Part shown: positions 37,101-49,009 of the stretch, piece by piece
How positions within the stretch are numbered: position 1 is the first letter of the stretch
How the letters are laid out: the number at the start of each line of letters is the position of its first letter
NCBI RefSeq assembly: GCF_963662255.1
Contig: NC_085068.1
Coordinates: forward strand, 4,030,001 to 4,094,000
Length of the DNA: 64,000 nucleotides
Direction of reading: 5' to 3'
Origin: Cinclus cinclus
Lineage: Eukaryota > Chordata > Aves > Passeriformes > Cinclidae
Position numbers and translations under genes: made by a program
Notes under the pieces: generated by a model
The model's input: the letters and a program-made list of their open reading frames with translations, nothing else
Told to the model about the DNA's origin: nothing
Database searches by the model: none

Positions 37101-38777
37101 AGGAGGCTGTGCCAGAAACTGCTGTCACTGCTAGACCCATAGTGAGCTGTGAGGATAGGAATGTTCCACAGACACACACTCAGGTGATGCACATCATAAA
37201 CTTGCATGGATCTGATCCAATCTGAACAAGTTCTTCTGTATTTCAAGGACATTGCAATAGAAAGAACTTGTTGTTTTCTGGACTGGCTGCAGCTATATAT
37301 ACCATTGAAAAGTGCAATAAATGGGCTTAATGTCTTCTGTGGTGTGCCTAGAACAATTGCTTTAATCATAATCCTTTCTTTTTTGGGGATCTAACTAGGC
37401 CTAGGAGTCAATAAACTAGTTGTGATCCTAGAGTGATGTCAGCTCCTCTCTGGCTGTGCTGTCCTTGAAGGGCACGTGCAGCAGTGACCTGCTTTGACAG
37501 CAAGTAAAAACACAGGAGAAATGGGAATTACTGTGAGATGAGGACAAGGGGCACAAACTCCAAAAAATCACTGGGGACTTATGCTCCTGCCTTTTGCAGT
37601 TTCCAAGGTGATGAATATGTGAGCTCTTGTACCGAATGACCAATGCAAGCCTGAACTGCTGGTTTTAATTAGCAGTGTAAAAAGCCACATCTTAAAGAAC
37701 CCTCTAAACGGGAAAGGAAAATGTGTTTTCAGGCAGTTGCTGTCTTTATGTTGCCCTCTTGGGAGTAACATCTCTTATGTTCCTTTAGACCTGGTAATTA
37801 AGCAGCTCCTTGTACCTGCAGGTCAGTAGATCAGGTACTGGATTCCCTGCAATCTCCAGTGCTCTATGTCTGAAAGGATAAATAGAAAAAGGCAAAAAGT
37901 CCTTGGGGATCTCACCAGATCCCAGCCTGACTTGTCCATGGGGTCTTTTCTGAGCAGAGCCTCAAGCAAAGGGCAGCAGCCCCGAGGCTGATCCCCAGGG
38001 CTTTATTGGGATCACTGTGAGGTGACCATGCCCTGCAGGGTGGGAGGCTGTTAGCCATGGCAGCTGAGGACTAAAACAATGTTGGCTCACATGAAATGGA
38101 TGAAAAGTGGTTGGTGTTACTAGATATTCTTGAGGGTCAAACCCCTGGCCCCAGCTGGGCTTCAATGGATGAGAACAAACGTGGCAGTAAGGCTTCATGT
38201 GCTGAGCATCCCAGCAGGAGCCGGGAGCACACCAGCACGGTGGTGGAAGGACAGAAGTGACTTGGGGGATAGGATTTATCCACTCTGGGTGAGCACCTCA
38301 ATTTCTCCAAATCTTGCACAGGGTGGCATAGCATTTGCTCTCTCTCTAGCAGGTTCATACAGGATCTTTGAAATGTTACTGGCAAGAACTTTGTCAAACT
38401 GATTGATTTCAATGAGATAGTTTTGTTTCCAGCTCCCCATCTTCCACTCCTTTTGACACATTTTTATGAGCCAACTCCTTAAGCCCTGAGTAGCAGTGCA
38501 GAGCCCTGAGGCTGGGTAATTTATTATTCCTTATTTGGGAATAAGGACCAGCAAGAAGCTGACAAATACTCCAGAACAATTATGTGCTGTTTTCTGTTTC
38601 ACAATATCCATCTTACTCTCTTTTCCCCTGCTCTCTGGTTTCAAGGGCACGTTCTTATTTATGCCTTGTCAATATAAACTTGTTTTGGCCTTTTAGTTTC
38701 TCTGCCCTTCATCTCTGGACGAAAGTGCTGTGACGGCTCAGTGATGCTCCCTTCTCCTTTCTCTGCCCCTGGCTGTG

Positions 38778-39507
38778 TGTCCCGGTCTCTCCCGGTCTCT
38801 CCCGGGTATGTCCTGGTCTGTCACAGCCTGTCCCAGTCTGTCCCGGCCTGTCCCCCTCTGTCCCGGTCTGTCCCGGGTCTGTCCCGGTCTCTCCCGGGTC
38901 TCTCCCGGGTCTGTCCCGGTCTGTCCCGGTCTCTCCCGGGTCTCTCCCGGGTCTGTCCCGGTCTGTCCCGGTCTCTCCCGGGTCCGTCCCGGGTCTGTCC
39001 CGGGTCCGTCCCGGGTCTGTCCCGGCTCTGTCCCGGGTCTGTCCCGGTCTCTCCCGGTCTCTCCCGGGTCTGTCCCGGTATGTCCCGGTCTGTCCCGGTC
39101 TCTTCCGGTCTGTCCCGGTCTGTCCCGGGTCTCTCCCGGTCTGTCCCGGTCTGTCCCGGGTCTGTCCCGTTCTGTCCCGGTCTGTCCCGGGTCTCTCCCG
39201 GTCTGTCCCGGTCTGTCCCGGGTCTGTCCCGGTCTGTCCCGGCTCTCTCCCGGGTCTGTCCCTGTCTGTCCCGGTCTGTCCTGGTCTCTCCCGGTCTGTC
39301 CCCCTCTGTCCCGGGTCTGTCCCGGTCTCTCCCAGTCTGTCCCGGTCTGTCCCGGTCTGTCCCGGGTCTGTCCCGGTCTCTCCCAGTCTGTCCCGGTCTG
39401 TCCCGGTCTCTCCCGGTCTCTCCCGGTCTGTCCCGGGTCTCTCCCGGTCTGTCCCGGGTCTGTCCCGGTCTGTCCCGGTCTGTCCCGGGTCTCTCCCGGC
39501 TCTCTCA
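38778..39507. repeat. GC-rich minisatellite, 10-11 bp unit (tgtcccggtc / tgtcccgggtc)
   Basis: About 70 tandem units over 730 bp with variants ctcccggtc, tgtcccggctc and tgtccctg. Because 10 and 11 are not multiples of 3, several frames on both strands stay open for about 300 codons; these are repeat artefacts. Flanks are ordinary unique sequence. Confidence 0.97.
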
Positions 39508-40470
39508 GCGCTGGGAGCGCTGCCCGTGCTCGGGCCCGCACCGCCACCTGGCGGCCGCTGTGGGAAGCGCGGGTTGTCGCCTCGGAAGGATCCAGCTGTG
39601 CCGTTTCCACATCTGGAGACAGGAGCCGGACAGTTCATTTCCCAGGCTTTGCATCTCGTGTGTCTCAGCAGTATGACTGATGCAGGGTGACTGAAATAGC
39701 CCGTCTGATCTTTATGGAAATTAAGAGTAACCTTTGCCGTTGAGAAACTGTCTTTGTATGTCAGACTTGGAACTGGACACTTCTATCCCTGCAGGATTTC
39801 TCTAGTTGAAATTATATCTCTCTGCCTTTGGCTACTTTGAAATCCCCCATAATAAACTTGAGACTTCGAGTTAGCCTGATCCAGAGCAAGGTTTTCAGTC
39901 CACAAAATGTTTCATGGTGCTAAAGTCAGTCTCAGAGTTAAGCCAGGCAGCCTGGTACAGCCTTAACCTTCACCCAGTTCAAGCCTTGCTATATGTTAGG
40001 CATAAGCAACACAAAAATATTTGGGAACCAAGCCACTTTATCAAAACATCAGCCACATACATAGCAAGGAACACATCCCTTCCTTCTTCCCTGAGGAAGG
40101 GAAAGGGACTGCTCAGAGTTGAACCAAAATATATTTTGTTAATAGACACTAATTGCCATCTATCAAGCACACACATTTTTCCTAATTTAAAAATCCACAC
40201 TGAAGCCTCTGATGAGATGAAGATCAGAACAGGCTCAATTTTCCATGCAAATAATTTGCTTCTGATCTTGACCCAGGATTTTCATAACAATTAGAGGCAG
40301 CGTGGGGCTGCTGTGTCTCTGAGCAGCCCCCAGCACCCAGATGTCCCTCTGCCCATGGGGTTCCTTTCATGCCTGGCTCTGAAGGGATATGCACACCTGA
40401 GACATTTTCCTTCACTGAGCTGAAAGTCGTGGCTCTTCAAACATGTCTATTCTGTCTCTCCTTTTCCTGG

Positions 40471-40498
40471 TTTTTTTTTTGTTTTTTTTTTTTTTTTT
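40471..40498 (+). repeat. Poly-T tract
   Basis: Ten T, one G, then 17 T. Possibly the reversed poly-A of an old retroposon, but no body is recognised beside it. Confidence 0.9.
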
Positions 40499-40764
40499 AT
40501 TTCCCCTGCATTTGATTCCACTTGATGAGTGCTGACAGGAACCAGATGAAAAGATTCCAGCCTTTCAGTGTCAATATTGGACATCAACCTAGACTTATAA
40601 ATGTTTGAATACTTGGGATTGAGTGCATATGTTTGAGTACATGTGAGCTCACCTGTGCAGGTTCCATACATTTCCAGTAATATCATCATCAGGCATCCTA
40701 AAAAAACACCACACCACCATCCCCCTGGATTCAAGAGACTGACTTTAAACAGAGGGATTTTGGG

Positions 40765-40789
40765 GTTTGTTTGTTTGTTTGTTTGTTTT
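40765..40789 (+). repeat. (TTTG)n microsatellite
   Basis: About six TTTG units. Confidence 0.9.
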
Positions 40790-41329
40790 AGAAGTGGCTT
40801 CCCAGGATGCAGCATGCTGTGGTGTGATTTACCTTTGTTTTCCTTGGTGTGAAAGTATTGGAGCAACTTCCAAACTACCTTAATGGAAAAATCTGAATGA
40901 CATGCTTGCAGATACCTTTTAACAGAAATAAAATTGTATTTTCACCCATGCAAATATTCCATATAGACAAGTTTTGAGACTGGGGAGGTGGGAGGGAAAG
41001 TTATGCTTGAGATTAGCAAAGTACCTTATTAGGTTGTTTTATTAAGTTTTGAGCCTGGAGTGACCATTGTGGCCATTGATGCAAACTCCTTCATGAATTG
41101 AACCACTGAATTTACCTGAAATATTTCTTGCTTGAACTGGTGAACATATTTTTAGAGCAACACCCGGTCTTGATTCATAAAACACCAATGCTGGAGTTAT
41201 CTTTCTCATGCAGAAATATGCATGTCACATTTATAATGAGGACTTCAACCTCCAATTTTATTTACTTATGTACAAAACCAAACAGCTCTTCAGCTGATCT
41301 TCTGATCTACTACAGGCTGAGCTTGGAGC

Positions 41330-41350
41330 CACACACACACACACACACAC
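41330..41350 (+). repeat. (AC)n dinucleotide repeat
   Basis: Ten AC units. Confidence 0.95.
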
Positions 41351-42162
41351 TGCTGCAGTGACTTTCTCTGACCTGACTTAAAGAAACAGCTCTTGGCTTT
41401 AACTGCAAGGAGTCAACTAATACAAGCTTTTTCAGTTCTTCTTGCAATAGTCAATCGAATGACAAAGAGATACTCCAACCATCTTCCTTTGAAACTCATA
41501 AAACTACTTTATTTTAGGAACAAAAGAAATTATTAAAAACAAAGACCAACTGCGGCTTTTCAAGCCTGCAGTCCTCTTAAATTCACACCTTCATTTGTAT
41601 TGCCTCTTGCAACCATTAAGCACTGCCTTGCCTCCTTTCTGAAGGAAGAGCTTCAATCTGGTAAATCTCTCATGCTCTACATGAATCTGTCAGCTGGGAG
41701 AAGCGACAGGCCAAACCCTATGCCCCACACTTGTGCTCCTGCTCCCTCTTCCTGGAATTGCTAAAAGAAGGCAGCAGGCAGGATGGGGTTAATTAGATGT
41801 GCAGCTCTCTTGCAAATGAATTGAACTCTGCACAGAGTTACTAATGGCCAACATGAGGAAATAATTAAATTTGCTTTGATTTCGCTGAGCCATTCATAGA
41901 AGAGGAATTTGCTGCTCATCACTGCAGAGACTCTTCCTCCAACAAGATTAAAAAGGAAATTTTTGTTTAATGGGAGAAGTAGCTTGTCTTTCTCACATCT
42001 TCCACAGAGCTGGACTGCATCTTTGCCTCACCACCAAGCCCCCAGGAGACTGATAATGGAAAAAAATACATCTATGGAAAGGAGATTCCACTGCAGGGGA
42101 CAGGAGCTGGAAAGACAAAGTGCTACAGAAACTTACTAGTAGCAATTCAGTGTTGTCCTCAC

Positions 42163-42168
42163 TTTATT
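42163..42168 (-). terminator. Candidate polyadenylation signal of the guanylate cyclase gene
   Basis: Minus-strand AATAAA about 480 nt after the stop at 42648, giving a modest 3'UTR. Confidence 0.5.
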
Positions 42169-42647
42169 TGTATCTCCAAAACAATAATCAAAAGGAGCTA
42201 TTACCTTCTACATCAGGATTTTGCTACTCCCTCTCCCACTATTTAAAGTTACACATTTTTTAGGCTATGGTTCCCTGAGGAGCTATAAAGGCCAGCTTGA
42301 AATAAGCAGCTTGCTGCAATGTGTCAGGGTCTCAAAGCACCCTCACTATTCTGGACTTTAATGGCTGCATTCTGTGTCACCTACAGGCATAAATCTAGAA
42401 TGTCTTTAGAATTGAAAGAGTCATACTGCTATACATCTTTTACCTACCAGTCATGCTCCCAGTGGAACCCCACCTGCACTTTTGTAGCTTCTCCTTGTTT
42501 TGAGACACCTTCCTAAATTTCTACAGGTGTTTTAGGTTACCACATTAACATACTAGCTAAAAATACCAGTTGTGGCTAGGAGCAAGAAGAGAATGCTATT
42601 TAAAGGAGCTGTGTGTACCTGGGACAGTCCAGTCACTTCTTATACTG

Positions 42648-45600
42648 TCACATCTCATCTACAAAACCTGGAAGAAGCTCATTTTTCCATGATGTATTAG
42701 TACTATATGACCTGTGATCTAAATAGGCTCCTTTGTCACCTTCCCCCAAAGCAGGTGTGCCCAGAGGGGGGAGGTTCACCTGGAGGCTGTGTTGGGAGCT
42801 GTGGTGAAAGCCATTCCTCTGCTTTTGGCTCACTCCATGGGTGATACCCTCAGGGCTCCCCTCTGGTCTGGAGCTCCTTTGAGCATGAGTGTCCAGGCTC
42901 AGCTCATCCCAGGACAAGGCAGGGCTCTGTGCAGCTGGAGCTGCTCCCACACCAGCCTGTTGACAGAGAGAAACACACATTGGAGCTGCCCTCTGCTTCC
43001 AGGGCAAAGATGCAATTTCCACATGTCCCAGTCTGTAGTGAATGTGCCTTGCTATCTAGGAAGGCTCTCCCAGCCAGATGTTCACCTCCTTACTTGTTGG
43101 ACAGATCCCTGGCTACTTTCCATCTTTTTTTTCCTGGAGATTGCTGGATTCCAGTGACACACCAGGCTGTCATTTTGAACACTGTAATTCTTGTTTCCAA
43201 GAAGCCAGTAGGTTTTCATTTTCCCTTTGCCCTGGAGAAGAAAAGGAGAGAGCAGAAAACATCTGTTTTCACGGGACAAGAAGCAGAGCAGGGATCACTA
43301 TGGTGAGAGCTACTCCCTGTCCTGCATTTGTTATCTCTCCTTCTCTTGTAAGTGGCTGCTGCTCAGGGAAAGAATGATAATTTATGTGCAGTTTGGGTGC
43401 TAATAATCTTTTCTGTTCAGAGGTTGCTGCCTTGCTGGTCACTGGCAGTGTCGCTAAGGGTTTAAAATCAGCCTTTAACCCACGTGTCTTTGATTGAATC
43501 CTTACACTTTGGGCTGTGCTCATGTGGTTCCATGCAGGTGCAGACTTAGCAGCCATATTTCAAAGGACACAGAACATGTTTCTGTCAACTTTGAACTAGC
43601 CACTTCCAACTGAATTAGCAAAGGAACCTTGAGGACATGGTTAAATGTTGACTTGCTCTTCACAGAAGAGTGATGACCAAATCTATCATCTCCTCCTTAT
43701 CCCATTAAAGCCTTTATTGTTGTAGAGTTACAGAAAAACTGTTACCTTGACTTCAATTTCTCCTCTCAGCTCAATTTCATATGCATCATCTGTGAGAAGG
43801 GCTTCATATGTAGCAGAACTGATGTGGATCTTCTGTGCTAGGATCCAGAGCAGAGCAGAAATCAGTGATTCCCTGAATCCCAGAGAACACACGCCAGCCC
43901 TCCTGCATTTATCAGACCAGTGTTTCCACCTCCTCTTTTGGCATAAAAGGATGTGACTCTACATGCCCATTCAAATCCACAGGAGTTTTTGTCTATTTGG
44001 TAACTGGTGCATGTGCAGGGGCAGTGGGGATGACAGGTCAAGAATGTCCTTCTTCCTTAGATAGACCATAATTAGTTCTCTGACCTGGCATGGTCCCAGA
44101 GAATGCTCCTTCTCTTCTGAAGATCTTTTTCACACTTGCCTGTGCCTGATGTGAGGGGGTTTGGGGTTTTCCTTGCTCTGCAGTGGTGCAGAGGTGCAGA
44201 GTGCAGGTATGGGTCTGGCTGGACACCTGGATCCTGCCCGAGGCACTTACGCAGGCTGGTGGATTCCATGCGGGAAGCTGTGTTCACAGTGTCCCCAAAG
44301 AGGCAGTAACGAGGCATTTTGTACCCCACAACTCCAGCTACACAGGGTCCTGAGAAAACACAAGGCAGAGAGACTCCAAAAAAGAAGCAAGTGGTAAAAA
44401 GAAGTGAGAAGTCAGTTCAGGGCAGTATCAAATGCCAGTCACTCTGTATCCTCAGGGAGACATGGGAGCTGGGAATTGGGAATCTGTGCATCTGGGGCCT
44501 GGCTGCACAGTATTTCCTTAGTGAGAGAAGTCACAATTTGATCAGCTGTAGCTAATTGGTGGTGATATCACCAATGCTCAATTGCTTCCCAAATCTTTCC
44601 ACACTCATACAGGCAAAAGAAATTTCACCCAGTGTTCCTGCTGGGACCAGGAGAAATATTTATCCTGGGGGTGGGGATAGGCAGCGTCTCATACAGAAAT
44701 GCAGAATTCCTTCCTCCTCACACATGTGGACTGTGCCTTTTCTGTTTTTCTCCTGCCTGTGTAGCTGTGTGTACCTGTGTGAATTCCAGCCCGCAGCTCC
44801 AGTCTGCCCACTGGCATGTGAGGGATCACCACCTGCCGCACTGCTGCCACCAGGTCCAGGGACATTTTGGCAATCTCATCGGCGTGTTTGGTGCCATTCC
44901 TCTCTGGCAGGCCACTCACTACCATGTAGGCATCCCCAATGGTTTCCACCTGATAGGAAGGGGCACGTGTCACTAAGTGGCAGAAACTGAGCTTTCCTTT
45001 GGAAAGAAAATCAGAATAAAATCTATTTTAGCTGTCCAGCACTTGCCAAAATGTGGTGCAGTCCCTGTGTAGGATGGTGAGTCTTGTACTTTATAGATTT
45101 TGGCCTCCCGTCCTGGGGTATTTGATATCCACCAGAAAACAGAGTATGATTTCCTGTGGATTTGTACTCACCTTGTACACATCATAAGACTCAATCCTGG
45201 TGTCAAAGCACATGTACAGATTGTTGAGCATCTCAACCACTTGCAAGGGAGTACAGGAGGCAGCAATGCTTGTGAAGCCCACAATGTCTGAGAAGAAGAT
45301 AGTCACCTGTCACAGGGAGAAGGTGAGAATGGAGCCAAGGTCTTGGTGACAGTGGTGAAGGGTTTGGGGATTTGTAAGATCCCAAGCACAGCAGCCTAAG
45401 GCACAGGCTGCACCTAGTACCAGTCATGCACAGCTCAATAGATGCAATGCTAAATTAACAAGCTGTGTCTCTGAATTGTTTTCCACTACTTTGCAAAATA
45501 AAATTATCCTTGTCTCCACAATTTGTCACCTGCACTTCTGTGAATACCCCATGCTAATAGGAGACTGAAAGTCAAATGCTTTGAATCTTGTGACCAGTGA

Positions 45601-48600
45601 TCAAGAGAATTCTTATAGAAGTAGAGTTCTCACTTTCCTTTAAAAGCAATTTAAACAGGGATAAAACTAGGTACCCCACAAAACTGTGAAATAAAATCTC
45701 AGCTGCTGTCTCTGCTCTTGTTGAATTAGGAAATATTAACTAGGTTTTGTTTTTCTTCAAATTATGTTTGTCATGATCAAGTAATTTACAGAAAAAAATC
45801 ACTTTTAAAAAGTCAAACGTATAAAAGAAAGAATTGAATTGAGAAAGAGAAATGTATGTTGCAGCTGTTGGCAAAGAATTTTCTTCTTTGTGCTATCTGA
45901 ATTGTGTCAGTGTTCAAACTCAAACTGTCCTTGCTAATACCAATTAATCTGAAAGGGCCACCTTTTCACTCTGCCTTGGTTCAGCACTTTTGATGTCATG
46001 ACTACTGTGTATTATAATTAATTACAGGTTGTTGTTTTGATAATGGCACCTACAGATTAAATGCAAACATTAAGTACTGTGTTTCACAGCTGAAAGTAAG
46101 GGGGTCTCCAGGGGAAAAAAGAGAATAGGATTGCAATTACTGTAGCATGAGGATTTGGGCTGAGGGCTATGCAGCACAGCTGCTAAATTCAGCACTGACA
46201 GCAGCAATTCTTTTATTCTTCATGTTTTACAAGGAGGAGACTCGTTTCTTGCTCCTATGAACTCATGATCCAATGGTGCTTGCTGGCTGTTGTGGGTAGG
46301 CTCTTAAACACAAAGACAATTTGCCAGTATGTTTGACATCTAAAGCTTTGCATTTGGAAATCTCAGCTCCTCTTCCTCCCCCATCAGCCTAAGTACTCCA
46401 CAGCATATTGCACAGCTCTTTCCAAAACCCATCAGGAATATTTGGATTTCCATCCACACTCAGATCTGGGTACAAACCCAGGATCCTCAAAACTGTGGCA
46501 AGGTAGGTGCTATTTTAGGTGAATATTTTTTCCCTTGCTGGTAACATCCTTTCCATTTGCCAACCTGATCATAGTTTTCTGCCTCAACTTTTTGGCATTT
46601 CCTTAGCTGCTTGGCCACAGACTTTGGCAACATCTGGTGCAAGAGGTCCTCAGCTAGGCGCCTCTCCCTCTTCAAGTCCTCTGTCTTTTCCTTGAGGTTC
46701 CTGGCATAACTGTGTATCCAGTCTGTCATTTGCTTGAAGGACATCAGAACAATGGGGTAAATGAGACAGGCAACCACCAACAGACTGATCTTAAGGCTTA
46801 TTGCAGACAGGATTTCCTTAGATTTTTTGTGCAGCTTTTCCTGTCCCTCCTGCAGCAGACAGCTCTGTGCATAATGCAGTCCCCTTACCGTGGCTTCCAG
46901 GGACACAAAGTCACCCAAGCCCAGGAATGGGGTAAAAAAAGAGATTCCTTCATAGTGGGTGAAATAAAGTGACAGATTGACATTATCTGTCCAGCACTTA
47001 CGTGCAGTCTCTGAGGAGAAGAGAGCATAGCTCAGAGTGGCAAAATGTTGATGCAGTGTGGTTTGAAGGCTCATAGGTCCTGGCAGTGCCTGGGCTTTGA
47101 GTACAGCTTCTCTGATTTGGAGGATAAGTTTAAAAGCTACCATGTCTGCCCAGTCAGGGTTGTGTCTCATGGCTTTGAGGTCCTCATGGGGACTCCTGAA
47201 ACGCTCAAGCAGTTCAGAGATGGCTCTGGACAGCACCTGCCTGGCTTCAGTAACCCCTGAGATATTCAATTTGTGCCTCAAGTCAGTTATGTAAAATCTA
47301 CAAATGGAGATTTTCTCCTCCTTGCACTGGCAATTCTCACAGTACAGCTCTGCTTCACTTGCCATACAGACAGAGTTTAAGTCTCCCAAGAGTTGAGAAT
47401 GGAACGATCTGTTCCTTGTGTCTGCTGCTGGGAACAGCCAGCTGTGCCTTTCTTCCTGCAGGACAGAGATGAGGTGAGCAGCCCAAAGGTTTTCACAGGA
47501 GGCAAGTTCCTGAAGGGCTTTGCCTGTGTTTTTCCATATTCCCAAGCTGTTGCTCAAATCAAAAGAAATGGCCCCAAGGAGACTGCAGAGAGAGACCATG
47601 CATGCTGTCAAAATCCTTTGAATTGTTTTTCTACCACCAGCATTGGAGGAGGGAAAACACCTGAAAAAAGAATTAAAAAACAACAGTGGCATTGTCTGAT
47701 CCTGGGAGTGTTTCTTCCAGCTCCTGAAACCACAACCACATCTAGCAATGATATTTAACGATTTCCATGTATTCTAAAACAAAACAAAAGGAGTATGCAT
47801 TATCTGGATGTTTCTAAAAGACATTTTAAGTTTTGTTCCACCTGGCATTAATTTTAAAAGAAAAGCTGTATTTAAGAGACTGCTTCCTTGGCACAATCTG
47901 ATCTGCAAAAACAGATAAATGATACAGTTTTTCTGTGAGAAAAAAAGCTAATGAAACCATTTGCTGTAGATTTTCTTCTCTGTGATGCTTCTCTTCAAAT
48001 CTTAAGGAAGGCCATGAAAAGATAGGTTATTTATTCCCCCAGTGATTCCAGTGATCACAAACTGGAACTGTTGATTTTTTTAAAATCAAACCTTGAGAAT
48101 TTCTTCTAAATAGGCATTTCCACGTGATGAGTAATTTCTGTTGATATGTTCAAATGAGCTCAGATGTTTTTTGCAATATTGCCTATATATTTCAGAAGGA
48201 AAGTGAATCACATTTCTGTTCTGGTTCAGTTTTTACTGAAGCATTCGCACACACAATTTTTATTGCTTGAGCTTCATTATTACCTTTCTGTCTCTCTTTC
48301 ATGCTGCACATAATGGACATCCATGCTCCACACAGCAAAGTGACCTCTAATGATTTTAATTTTCAAAACTATTATTACATAATTTACAATCTTACACCAG
48401 AGATACTCATGAAAAAAAATCAGGATGTTATGCTGGAGCTAATAACTCCTGGTTAATCCTTATTTCCACTGATAAAGAAAAAAGTTCTGCATAGTAAAGC
48501 TGATTGAAAAAAGCCCTCCTCAGATCCCCTGCTCTTTCAGATATAAGAAATCACACTTTTAGTCAGGCAAATAAAACCCAATAAAGTCTATTATTTCTTA

Positions 48601-48899
48601 GTAGGGGGTGATATTAAGCAAAACAAATTCTTGCTGGGCAGAACAGTGGCCAATGATTGTAAAGTAGAAGAAAAGTGATAGAAATACTGACCCCAAAGAT
48701 TATAAACAGCCATGCTTTCTCTCATTAATTTAATACAATTTCTGTTTAATAATATATTTACTTTCAGTCCAAAGGTTAACATCTGCAAAATATCAAACTA
48801 AAAGAAACTGCAAGCCTAGAAAATATATCTCTGAGCATTTCTGTTCTCACAACAAACTTCCAACCTTTTCCTTACTCTGTCTCCCGCTTACCTTTGCAT
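42648..48899 (-). CDS. Membrane guanylate cyclase with extracellular NIT-like sensor domain (683 aa, 8 coding exons)
   Basis: It should make cGMP from GTP at the plasma membrane. Coding exons: 48892-48899 (ATGCAAAG), 46565-47660, 45172-45306, 44775-44949, 44251-44349, 43746-43837, 43094-43231, 42648-42956; all phases join (2052 nt with stop). Helix 1 is about residues 17-36 and helix 2 about 294-311. The roughly 255-residue loop between has [14 protein letters not shown] (66-79), like the N-terminal motif of nitrate/nitrite-sensor (NIT) domains, plus glycosylation sequons and a CENCQC cluster. The signalling helix [18 protein letters not shown] follows. The catalytic domain (369-545) has metal Asp375 (FFSDIVGFT) and Asp419, guanine-selecting Glu415 (ETIGDAY) and Cys487 (RYCLFGD), and Asn494/Arg498 (NTASR). 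No ANF-receptor or kinase-homology domain is present, so it is not NPR1/NPR2 or GUCY2C/D/F. The last 102 residues are unrecognised. The last exon is less certain, since an in-frame stop lies 9 codons earlier, at 43082, if its donor is skipped. Confidence 0.88.
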
Positions 48900-48994
48900 C
48901 ACTTGCCCTCCATTTGTAATCTTGGCTTTTACTTTTGGAAACATCTAATATGTGCCAGGGGAGAAAAAAAACCACACAACAAAAATCCACCTTG

Positions 48995-49002
48995 ATTTTA
49001 TA
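48995..49002 (-). promoter_or_regulatory. TATA box of the guanylate cyclase gene (TATAAAAT)
   Basis: TATAAAAT on the minus strand lies 96 bp before the proposed ATG, predicting a start near 48970 and a 5'UTR of about 70 nt. It supports the 8-nt first coding exon at 48892-48899, whose donor AAAG|gtaagc is strong and whose phase fits exon 2. Confidence 0.6.
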
Positions 49003-49009
49003 CTGCCTA

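Larger units (their letters stand above)
27700..42160. other. Gene-poor interval between the CNP3-like gene and the guanylate cyclase
   Basis: About 14.5 kb with no gene I can support on either strand. Contents: a CR1 fragment (29043), a GC-richer stretch near 29930-30700 whose open frames show no family resemblance, a hairpin (31088), a minisatellite (38778), and simple repeats at 40471, 40765 and 41330. Confidence 0.5.

Noticed and set aside
38709..39680. Open frames of 290-311 codons on both strands
   Set aside because: They lie inside the 10/11-bp minisatellite and consist of repeated SVPGLSR- or RDRPGQTG-like units; an artefact of the repeat.
47661..47692. ATG at 47692 as the cyclase start
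   Set aside because: The first eleven codons are a T-rich tract ending in cag, i.e. a splice acceptor; an upstream exon in the right phase exists at 48892.
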